Of a DNA stretch of 64,000 nucleotides, positions 55,584-64,000 are shown piece after piece (position 1 is the first letter of the stretch; every line of letters starts with the position of its first letter). This DNA comes from Galerina marginata. Taxonomy: Eukaryota > Basidiomycota > Agaricomycetes > Agaricales > Galerinaceae. The position numbers and the translations under genes were made by a program. Below the pieces are notes generated by a model. It searched no databases. It saw only the letters and a program-made list of their open reading frames with translations, and was not told the DNA's origin. Where the stretch lies: assembly GCA_023014335.1 (NCBI GenBank), contig JAECYW010000006.1, forward strand, positions 124,001 through 188,000, in the 5' to 3' direction.

Positions 55584-58500
55584 ATGGGGCTCGAAGCCGC
55601 GGAACTGACGCGGTGGACGAGGTTCGCGGCGAAAGGAGGCATTGGGAAGTGCACAGCGCTGTGCGACTGCGTCGCGGAAAGTCCAGACGATCTTATGTTC
55701 TTAAAGGTATGTTTACCCTACTTTCTATTCTATCTGCACGTTTTGATTCGCTACTCTGATGTAGGATGATGAAATCACGGTGCTTTATCAACTTCCAGAC
55801 AAAGAAGGCTTCTACTTGGTGAGCCACTCATCTAATCCCTTCAAAATCTTCTGCTTACTCGATTTCTAGGGATACTGCGAAGGCGTCGTTGGCAAATTCA
55901 ACGGCGCCGACGTTCATTTTCTTTCCAAGCTCAAGAAACCCGTCATAGCGAAGCGAGCTTCCGTTTCCGCGTCCACAACATCCGGGAAGTCACCAACACC
56001 ATCCTCAGGGATCATTTCTCCTGTCCCTCCCGCCCACGTTCTTTCACGGCGAAGTTCTTCGTCTCGAAAAGAGACTGACCCACATTCTCAGCCTCTCGAA
56101 CGTCGAGGTTTCAACCACGGGCAGCCGCGCATCACATCCCCGCCGTCCAACTCCCGAATTCACTCCTCCCCATCTGACGAGGAACGTTTCCTCCCTCCGC
56201 ACATGAGCTACTCGTCGTCATCGACCGCGGCATCGGACTCCGTCGTCAACACCCCCGTGTATAATTTCTTCCCGACTTTGATCACCCAGGATACGAAGAA
56301 GGCTGGGGGTAGCCCAGGGACGTTGAGTTTCCGTCAGAAACGCGGTCGGGCCCGTCGCGGCCAGGGTCAATACCTCCGACCAGGGCGTCGACGCCGCTTC
56401 CCCCGACTGTTTCGGTGACCCAGTCGCCTTCGACGAACACCAGCTCTCAGTTTCAGTCTTCAGGACACCGTTACACGGCCCATGCACCCTCGCCCGTCAA
56501 TCTATTACCCGAAACCAACACATCTCCGCTACGCATCATGAAGCGGTCGCCTACGATTGCTCCTTTGGTTTCTTCGTACAACCCAACCAACCAACCAACC
56601 ATCCTCGCCGCCTGCCCCTTCCGCCATTCCTTCATCCATTTACCCAGACACCTCCTACTCAACGTTCGAAGCGAACAAACGTCTCTCATTAGGGTCTGAT
56701 GCTCGCGTTGGCATCGGGTTTTCGCTGCTCTAGGATTTAGCGAACGAGATGTCAGATTCTGAGTCTGACTCCGAGGACAACGGCGAGTGGGCTAGGGCCA
56801 GGATGAGTCGGTATAGCACCGTCCACTCCGTCACGTTGAAGGAGTCGAAGGAGGAGGCGGACGCATACGCTGAGGCTCTCAGACGGATAGGGCATAGGGT
56901 CAACGATAGCGTTGACGCCGTCCTCCAGCCAAGGCCCGATCTGAACGACTTCCCGCGCCCGCCAACCTCGCCAACCTTCCCTACACCCACTTTCAACACC
57001 TTATCGCCTGCCACGTCACCTACTTCCCCCAGTTTCCCTCCAAACCTCGAAGAACGCGGTCGCCGCCCGTCTCTCGCGCCATCAGCAGCTTCAGCTGCGT
57101 CAGGCACATCTACAGGCTCCTGGAAGGGTGCGTCGGATATCTATGACGATTACCGGTACTCCAGGTTCTCGATGGCAAGCAAGGTGTCGGGCTTCTCCCT
57201 TGGTGGGGCGGGAGGCGGGTGTGGAGGCGGCAGCAGCGCGAACACCCCGCCTCTGCCCGAGTCCAGACCGAGTTTGGATTCCGTCGTCGCTGCTGGCGGT
57301 GTGCTCGGTTCCAGGGCGCGTATGGATTCGAATAGGTCGAGGCATCGAGGGGAGGCGGCGGTGACGATGCCATCGGTGAAGGAGCTGCCCGTGCAGGACT
57401 CGCAGCACCTACCTGGCCTGACTGGGCTCACAAACGCGTTTTCGAAACGATCTTCTGGGCTCAGGAAGGAATCGTACGATGTCGATGGACTCGGATGCAT
57501 CGGTCTATACCCAGAATAGCTGGCTCTCGACTTTATTGCAGGACGCTGTCGCCCTGCTTTCTCGATCCAACTCGCCCTCAAATCCCACTTCAAACTTCAA
57601 CGTCAACGTCGACCCCAACCCTACTTCGACTGCTCATCTCCGCCCCGCCCCTCTCCACCCTTCTCAAGAGCCCTCGCCCCTCCTCCAGACGACTTGGGGC
57701 TCGCCCACCTCATCTACCAGTTACCCTCGCCAAAGTCGACCGCTCTCTTCCGCACACCCGTTCTCCGCTCTGGTGTCGTCTCCCATCCCGCCAGCAGCGT
57801 ACGTAATTCAGAAGTGTCGGTGCTCGGCGGCACCGAAGAGACGCACTGGCATCTTTTCTTGACGTCGCCTACGTTTGGCGGGTTCGCCAGCGCGATGCGG
57901 CAAAGGCTGGAAGAGGCAAGGAAATCGCCTAATCCAGGCTTGAATCAGGAGAAGGATGGACGAGTTTTAGACGAGGACCACGAAGAAGCATGGCGATCTT
58001 TCCATCGTGATCGTCAGGAAGATCAGTCCTGATCGCGAAGCTTCAGCACCGTCGAAGGCGCAGGGCTAGGAAGCAGGATCGTCGTCGAAGACAAGGAAGA
58101 TCTCCTATCGCAGATCCTCAGCGGTTCGCCCTCGCCTGCATCAACGCGGAGGGCGGGTTGGATGATGATTGGTTGGTTGGGCTGTTGGCGGGAGGAGGCG
58201 AGGAGTCGGCCGAGTGGGACGAGAAGTCGGGGTGCGGATGAGGAAATGGATAAGCAAGGGGGTGAAGGCAATCAGTCGTCGTTTGGCGAGGATCTAAAGG
58301 AACGAACTTTCGATGAGGACGATGATCAAGCTGTCGACCTGCCTCCACCAAGGATAGTCGCCCATGAACCGCCGCCCACCCCGATCGTGCCCAGTAACCC
58401 GCCCTCGACGCCCCTGCCCAATGCTTCGTCGTCGGCGCTGGTGGCAACCTCCTCGTCACCATCACCTTCTCACCTACGCCTGTCACTGACGGAGCTGCGC

Positions 58501-58794
58501 GAGGGCGGCAGCGTGCCCGTACCTGGGACGAACCAACGTCGGAGTCTATTCCTACCACATCCAAATGCGCTGAAGGCACCAGTTGGCGCAAGGCTAGCCC
58601 ACCCTCCGTCAGGAGCAACTCCCGCAACTCCAATCTCAACAACGCAGCCCTCCGCCTCCTCAAACTCAACCTTCCGTCCACTGCGTCATTCGCCAAGCCC
58701 TCACCCAACCTCCATGTCCACAAACCGTCCCTGCGCCTGCCCCGGGTCAACAGCCAACCCTCCAATTACCGCCTACCATTTACGGGCGCACTGA
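55584..58794 (+). pseudogene. SH3-domain protein gene, disrupted
   Basis: Exons 55584-55706, 55765-55818 and from 55870 join in phase and encode an SH3 domain near the N-terminus (ESPDDLMFLK, DDEITVLYQLPDKEGFYL, GYCEGVVGKFNGADVHF). SH3 domains bind proline-rich partners; fungal relatives act in cell polarity, but the exact orthologue is not assigned. The Ser/Pro-rich body continues with SYSTFEANKRLS, GIGFSLL, DLANEM, YDDYRYSRFSMASK, DSDASVYTQ and RRSLFLPHPNA. Breaks seen are a frame change near 56340, another at the AACC microsatellite (56580-56600), a TAG replacing an expected CAG at 56734, a one-base shift near 57475, and a stop at 58030. The 5' third would still make an intact SH3 domain. 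An upstream exon is possible. Confidence 0.65.
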
Positions 58795-58799
58795 GTCGG

Positions 58800-60040
58800 A
58801 TCTGGCAGCTTCTGTCGGGTCCGTTCTATCATCTTCAGTGTTGACCCGCCGCCCGTACCAGCTGCCACTGTTATCTTCATGGGATTAATCCGTGATGTCA
58901 GTGGTTCGAATCCCTTCCCCACATTTTTTTCTTGATTTTTCCTCTTAGGAATCAAGTCCAATATGTCGCCAAAAAAAAACACACATTGAAATTTGCGACA
59001 TAAACATACTAAAACTAAAACCGTCTTTAATTTTTTTTTAACACAAGAAGTACAGTTTGGAGGCTTGGGCAATTTTTATGGAACTGAGAACAGCTGAGAT
59101 ATTGAATGGAAGGGAAAGCGCGACGTCAGACTTGCAATTTGATGGGATCAGTTGCGGTGGTGATGGCTTCCACGTCACAAGGTGACACCGGTGACAGTCG
59201 ACTGCATGTTCTCCGCAACCCAAGAGAACCCTTATCGCTGTTCCCGACGCAGTCCCGCCCAGAACGTCGGCGTAAATTGTTGGGTTTATAGTGCCTCTGT
59301 CAGAATATAACTCTGGAAATATTTATTAAATAGGGTTTTTAATACATTTAAGGAAAGGCGCGCCAACAACTACGTGAAATGCCGCCGTTTTGTCCAGCTC
59401 GACGTCGGAGACAGCGAGCAAACATGGGCGGACACTGTGCTCCTGCGACATTGTGCGGAAAATGGACGAATGATAGCCGAGAGTCAATTCAAGGTCCGAT
59501 TTCCTCATGCCGCTGAGGATGCCTGGGAATCTAGAATGAAAAGCCGAAACCGCTATCAAACTGACGATTTGGCAGGCGGCTTTCCGAAAAGCCGGGGAGC
59601 AAAACAGACCGTAGTTGGGCCCTAGGCTAGGCTACCCATCAGGTTCGGCGGCTTCATTCGAAGTCGCGGATCAGCTTACCGATACGTGGGAATACTGACC
59701 AAACTTTAGGCGCACTGGACTCTACATTCGCCCGCAATCAACAGGATGCGGCCACGCATCCCGAGGCCCTCGAAAATAGATTTTCAACCTGCTCCCGCCG
59801 CTGGGAGTGCTGCGCGTTCACATATCTTGGCGCTTACCGCCCTTCTGGGAGAAGGAAGGAAGGAAGCGCTATTTGCAACAGAGAGGGACAATGTCCAGGA
59901 AGCCGCCCAGTTACCATTTTCATCCTCGACCGACTGGGTTGTCAATTAAGGTGTAGAAATTGACGTAGAAAGAACTTGTTTCAAGCCCAGCGCCCAAGCG
60001 CACCAAATTTCCGGACGAACTCTCCTTCGACTCTGTCCAA
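58800..60040. other. Non-coding stretch before the F-box gene
   Basis: No gene is supportable. A GGTTCGAATCCC string at 58903 matches a tRNA B-box, but no cloverleaf forms. The 3' part holds the promoter of the F-box gene, without recognisable elements. Confidence 0.4.
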
Positions 60041-61687
60041 ATGCCTCTCACGATAAGCACCCTGATCACCTTCGTCCCCGAAATGCAGAACTGGTCGTTG
60101 CCAAAGCCGGATCCTGTAGACGATGGGGTCTCCAAGCAGCTGCGCCAGAAGATTAGGGACGTGGACGACGAGCTATCTATAATCGCCACGCGTGTCGAGC
60201 AGCGTCTGGAGCATGTGTATAGTCAAAATCACATCGCCGAAATCCGACCATATTGCAGGACCTTTAGGATGCGGGCACTGAAGGAAGTCCTCCCTGTACT
60301 TGAGAGGCGACGCGAGTTGAGTGAAAAGTTCAACGATCTCAGGCTTATCAACAGGAAATTGCTACCGGAGGTGCTTTCACGCGTGTTCGAGCTCGCCGTG
60401 GCCAACGACAGAACTTCCGTCGCGTTCTTGCCGTTCGCCAACCCCGACAACCTCCGCATGACCCTAAACCTTGCGTCTGTATCACGACATTGGAGGGAGA
60501 TTGCGATTTCGCACCCCCCCTTGTGGAGATCGTACGAGCTGGCTCCAGGGTGCCACTACCGAGAAAGTAAAAGGCAGTTTCGGAATTTTATGCTATTTCT
60601 ACAGCGTTCGGGCGTCGTAAAACTGCACCTCCATCTCAAGGTCGATTCATCCTGGAGAGATATATTGCCCAAGCTCGAGAGGACTGTTAAACGCCATCTG
60701 TACCGCGTCTCGACATTGCGCCTCGATATACACCCGTCCATACCCGACACCAACCTACTGCGCTCGACCCTGTCTGCGAATTATAAGACGCGCATGCTTG
60801 TGGGCCCGGTTCCGCCAAACCTCACGACCCTGGAGATTGAGTGCGATTCACGCTACCATCTTCGCATGATTCTGGAGACGTTATCTGCCTTGAAGCGTCT
60901 GGAGGTGAAGTTGCCCATCAGCGCCTCAAATGATCCTCTCCAAATCGACAGCGCTCTCAACATTATCATCACTCACGGGGTAATCGGACAAGCGCAGACG
61001 ATTGAAGTGGTGGAACCCCTTGTTCATCAGTCCCTGGAGGAGCTTACAGTCCACTCCCATGGCGCCTTACACACCCTCACCCTCCCAAATCTCGTGCGCT
61101 TGAGCACATGCGTAGACGCGAACGAGCTCTCTGCGTTTGTAACCCGCTCAAAATGCCATTTGCTCGAGTTCTTTGTCAGTCAAGTATCCGAACTCGAGCT
61201 ATGGGACAATCTGGGTACGGTAAAGCACCTCCACGTACAAGTCGAAGATGCCTACGTCTGTAGGTCCATTTTCGAAGAATTGGATCGACGGGCGATTTTA
61301 TCGAGAAAAAGTATGGATAAACTGGAGGCGATGACAATCAACATAACCACCCACTGGTACCATACAGGACAATACCAAATCCAACACGCTCTAGAAGACT
61401 TCCGCCGACGCCATGGCGCCAGCCTCAACAAGTTCGACGTTTTCGTATGGAGAGGGAAACTCGGAGCCGAGGTAGGCGTACCAGAACCCGAGGAGACGCA
61501 TAGCTCGCCAGAAAGGATTATAGGACGAGAACTCTTGGACGAAGACGACTTGAAAATGGAAGAATTTCTCGACTCCTTCATTCCCGTCTGGCGCGTTACC
61601 CCCGAGATTCCCAGCTGGGGAGGCAACGACTGGCCAGTGGAGGAGAGATCTGAAAGAGGCTGGTCGTTGATACAAAATGTAGACTAG
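60041..61687 (+). CDS. F-box protein, intact single exon
   Basis: This uninterrupted 548-residue frame from an ATG is of the large agaric F-box family. Residues 30-100 are a charged helix or coiled coil. Residues 104-167 are the F-box (NRKLLPEVLSRVFELAV, LASVSRHWREIAISHPPLW), with the HWR and PPLW motifs typical of basidiomycete members. The rest is an LRR-like region (TTLEIECD, LKRLEVKLP, SLEELTVHSH) and an acidic C-terminus. The expected role is substrate binding in an SCF ubiquitin ligase in cytoplasm or nucleus; the target is unknown. It is not a close copy of the two F-box-like genes at 3.8-6.8 kb. Confidence 0.88.
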   Translation: MPLTISTLITFVPEMQNWSLPKPDPVDDGVSKQLRQKIRDVDDELSIIATRVEQRLEHVYSQNHIAEIRPYCRTFRMRALKEVLPVLERRRELSEKFNDLRLINRKLLPEVLSRVFELAVANDRTSVAFLPFANPDNLRMTLNLASVSRHWREIAISHPPLWRSYELAPGCHYRESKRQFRNFMLFLQRSGVVKLHLHLKVDSSWRDILPKLERTVKRHLYRVSTLRLDIHPSIPDTNLLRSTLSANYKTRMLVGPVPPNLTTLEIECDSRYHLRMILETLSALKRLEVKLPISASNDPLQIDSALNIIITHGVIGQAQTIEVVEPLVHQSLEELTVHSHGALHTLTLPNLVRLSTCVDANELSAFVTRSKCHLLEFFVSQVSELELWDNLGTVKHLHVQVEDAYVCRSIFEELDRRAILSRKSMDKLEAMTINITTHWYHTGQYQIQHALEDFRRRHGASLNKFDVFVWRGKLGAEVGVPEPEETHSSPERIIGRELLDEDDLKMEEFLDSFIPVWRVTPEIPSWGGNDWPVEERSERGWSLIQNVD

Positions 61688-61850
61688 AAATAGCAGAATG
61701 AATATCTCAATCATACAACACTGTCTGAAAAGCGGACTATAAAGATCCAAAAGACGTATTTCCAACCTTGAAGTGCAGAATCAAAATTTGGCCTTTTAGA
61801 TTCAGGGGTGAAAATCCACGCCAATATTTTCAACCCCTCGGTCTGACTTA

Positions 61851-62899
61851 TGGCTGTTGATCTGCACATTTATTATTTCCGGTATATAAGCCCCACATTT
61901 AGTGTTCCCAGATATGAAGACGCCTCAATTTCAATTGCAGTAAGACCAGAATTCACATTCCCGGGGGACTTCAGTCTATTCCCAGATAGTTAAGTTGTAT
62001 TTCCGGTCACTTACTAGAGAAAAAAACGATCCCCCGAGGAACCGGGTGTATTACTTATCAATAAATGCAATTCCCAGATACTTATGTTTCATTCCCGGAG
62101 ATATAAGTGCGTTTTCGATAGGGAAAGAGTCACGGAGATAATGGACTACGTAACCTCGGCTGACGCGGCCATCACGATGCGCATCAGAGCTGCAAAGGCC
62201 GCCGTCTGCTTCATTCGAGAGCGCGTGCCAAGCGCGTGCGCTACCTGCCAGCATTTACGGCGCTAATTTGATGCATTTCTTTAAGAGATGAAGAGGATAT
62301 GACATTAAACTCACAAACTTGGAATCTATAAGCTATTTGGCCTCTGAGAGGCGGTCATAAACCATTCAAAAAGTGATTTTAGGTGTTGAGAAAAGGCTGC
62401 CAAGGGAGTTCGCAAGGCCATAGTGCAGCGCAAATGCCAAAATGCGACATATTCCACACATTTATGTCTATTTTGATACTAATTTGCGATAGCACAGCAC
62501 AGAGGATACGCACAGGCTGCCCGCGAGCTCCAAAGTGAAGCGGACGGCAGCCTTCGCGCCTCTGATGCGCATCGTGATGGCCGCGTCAGCCGAGGTTACG
62601 TAGTCCATTATCTCCGTGACTCTTTCCCTATCGAAAACGCACTTATATCTCCGGGAATGAAACATATGTATCTGGGAATTGCATTTATTGATAAGTAATA
62701 CACCCAGTTCCTCGGGGGAATCGTTTTTTTCTCTAGTAAGTGACCGGAAATACAACTTAACTATCTGGGAATAGACTGAAGTCCCCCGGGAATGTGAATT
62801 CTGGTCTTACTGCAATTGAAATTGAGGCGTCTTCATATCTGGGAACACTAAATATGAGACTTACATACCGGAAATAATAAATGTGCACATCAACAGCCA
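61851..62899. mobile_element. Foldback MITE, 1049 bp, TA-flanked
   Basis: Inverted arms of about 365 bp (61851-62215 and 62535-62899) start TGGCTGTTGAT and are flanked by TA on both sides. Arms are highly similar but not identical. Within each arm a motif of the form TTCCCRGATA or TTTCCGGTA recurs about every 30-35 bases. The central about 320 bp is unique. Open frames at 62084-62266 and 62468-62755 are the same arm sequence read from both sides, not genes. Confidence 0.85.
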
Positions 62900-62904
62900 T
62901 ACCC

Positions 62905-63260
62905 CATCGCTGTCATCGTTTCGAACAGTGACCCGGTAAGCTGATCACCGTTCCACAAGGCGTCTTAGGAATTTGATCGCTGTGAAGAGCATCGTGGACT
63001 GGTATTCTATGGTCAATCTCCATCAGGGTAAGATCGGCGATTTTGTAAACCGCGTGGAAGCTTTCCGAGATCTCATCTATCCCCTATCTTAGGTAGTCTT
63101 GTAGGTTTATGCATAATTTATAAGGCGCCTCTCGTCTGGACAAACTGCACAGCCGCTACCTCTCGCATTATGCATCGTTATGCATGACTCTGGCTCAGAC
63201 GGTATTGTGCATAATGAATCTATTCTCATTAGAGTTGATTTATGCACAATCATAGGGACA
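62905..63260. repeat. Dispersed repeat related to 23990-24182, with family C palindrome
   Basis: Blocks CGAACAGTGAC, GATCACCGTTCC, TCCGAGATCTC and GTTTATGCATAATTTATAAGGCGCCTC resemble 23990-24182. At 63204-63250 lies the palindrome ATTGTGCATAA...TTATGCACAAT, an inverted relative of 14335-14377. Confidence 0.55.
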
Positions 63261-63397
63261 TTGCCTGAACTCGAGTAGATCAGGCCGCGGCGGAGACTCG
63301 GGCCGCACGCCATCACATAGGAAGAACACAAGAAAGAATGTTCATGGAGGGAATAACGAGCCTTCACAACAACTATTTCGTGGTAAAAGATGTCAAA

Positions 63398-63574
63398 CAT
63401 CTTACTTTGACTGCGCTCTCAGCTTGCGCGTCATGAGGGTGTTAGCTAACTCAGATTATTTTATATGAGGTGCGATGCAGCAGAGCGAGGTGGGCGAAAG
63501 TGCGAAGCACTTTCCCGACACAAGCTCTCGGATCCTGACCTCCACAGGGTGTCCGAACAAACGCTGCAATACCC
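63398..63574 (+). repeat. Dispersed repeat family S, copy 2
   Basis: It matches the reverse complement of 26887-27055 over its full length, with about a quarter of positions changed. The palindromic GTGCGAAGCAC block is conserved in both. The remaining bases to 64000 show no gene. Confidence 0.7.
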
Positions 63575-64000
63575 AATTATTAGGAGCCTGGCGACGCATT
63601 GAAGCGTGCGAGGATACCCAAATATTAGGAGGCAGGCTAAAAACTAAAATTATGAAGTCAGGAAATTAGAATCACAAACCAGATGAGACCTATATTCCGT
63701 CCAGTATTAGTCCAGTAACTTGAAGGAGTACGAGTTTTGTTGAAGAATAGCTTCAAGATGGCGAGTGTCCACTTGGTGGGAAGAGAAAATATAGCTTTCG
63801 AGGAGATCATTGCAGTAGCAGTTCAAATATATATCCGGGGCAGTCTTGGGCACCCATAGACGGCCCACTGGCAGCAGATTTGGGGTTTGTTGCAGATGCA
63901 GGGGAAACACAAATTGACATTAGCGTCCGAGGCGTCAGCTAGAGGATCGGTTCCGGCATTGGAGCAATTGCCATAGCTGGAATGGACTATCTGCCAGTTT

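Noticed and set aside
58162..58765. Two overlapping opposite-strand frames of over 200 codons
   Set aside because: The plus frame is the tail of the disrupted SH3-domain gene; the minus one is its GC-rich shadow.
58865..58925. Possible tRNA gene (GGTTCGAATCCC B-box with a 5-bp anticodon-like stem upstream)
   Set aside because: No A-box or D-arm, loop position 33 is not T, and the T-stem and acceptor stem do not pair; at best a tRNA-derived remnant.
61990..62755. Two small proteins with the same sequence on opposite strands
   Set aside because: They are the translated arms of the foldback MITE, not genes.

Overview
This window reads as a gene-poor, repeat-rich stretch of a basidiomycete genome, most likely a mushroom-forming fungus (Agaricomycetes). 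The reasons are short spliceosomal introns of about 40-180 nt with GTRAGT donors and YAG acceptors, F-box genes of the expanded agaric type, a Ty3/gypsy element, hAT and CACTA transposase remains of the types common in agaric genomes, and low-complexity lysine/acid-rich orphan genes. No prokaryotic signature, rRNA gene, CRISPR array or convincing tRNA was seen.

Layout. 1-3.7 kb: non-coding, with GCGTG arrays and a 198-bp tandem duplication. 3.78-6.8 kb: two tandem F-box-like paralogues, the first carrying a probable frameshift. 6.9-11.8 kb: repeats only, including one copy of a dispersed 580-bp segment. 11.8-25.6 kb: a nested transposon complex. An intact gypsy element of 8109 bp (15120-23228, minus strand) with identical 799-bp LTRs and a 4-bp target duplication sits inside an older LTR of its own lineage. 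That in turn sits between the two halves of a third related LTR, with a foldback element beside it. 25.6-31.6 kb: minus-strand genes. These are a BAH-domain gene cut off at its 3' end by half a foldback element, a multi-exon basic/acidic orphan with a 12-residue tandem repeat, and a gag-like ORF1 of a retroelement. 35.9-38.9 kb: a decayed hAT transposase gene. 38.9-41.3 kb: a JmjC-fold gene next to the second, inverted copy of the dispersed 580-bp segment. 41.4-43.5 kb: a small four-exon gene whose third intron holds a 1042-bp Mutator-like element inserted exactly on the splice donor. 44.4-46.4 kb: the N-terminal part of a CACTA (Tnp2) transposase gene split by a 594-bp hAT-type MITE. 47.3-51.1 kb: two divergently transcribed paralogues with a Zn2Cys6-like cysteine cluster and a coiled coil, flanked by related minisatellites in inverted orientation. 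51.8-52.7 kb: an exon-like segment interrupted by a 525-bp MITE. 55.6-58.8 kb: a decayed SH3-domain gene. 60.0-61.7 kb: an intact F-box gene. 61.8-63.6 kb: a 1049-bp foldback MITE and dispersed repeats.

How it fits together. Most of the DNA is explained by waves of transposition, and several insertion events can be read directly from target-site duplications: GCGA for gypsy, TATCATCG for the hAT MITE, TGACTTACC for the Mutator-like element, and TA for two MITEs. The candidates for new biology are (i) the element at 41600-42641, whose target duplication regenerates a 5' splice site so that the host gene keeps a reading frame that splices in phase, (ii) the divergent Zn-cluster gene pair with inverted minisatellites, and (iii) the BAH and JmjC genes that lie next to mobile DNA. 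Functional names rest on motif reading alone; no database search was possible.
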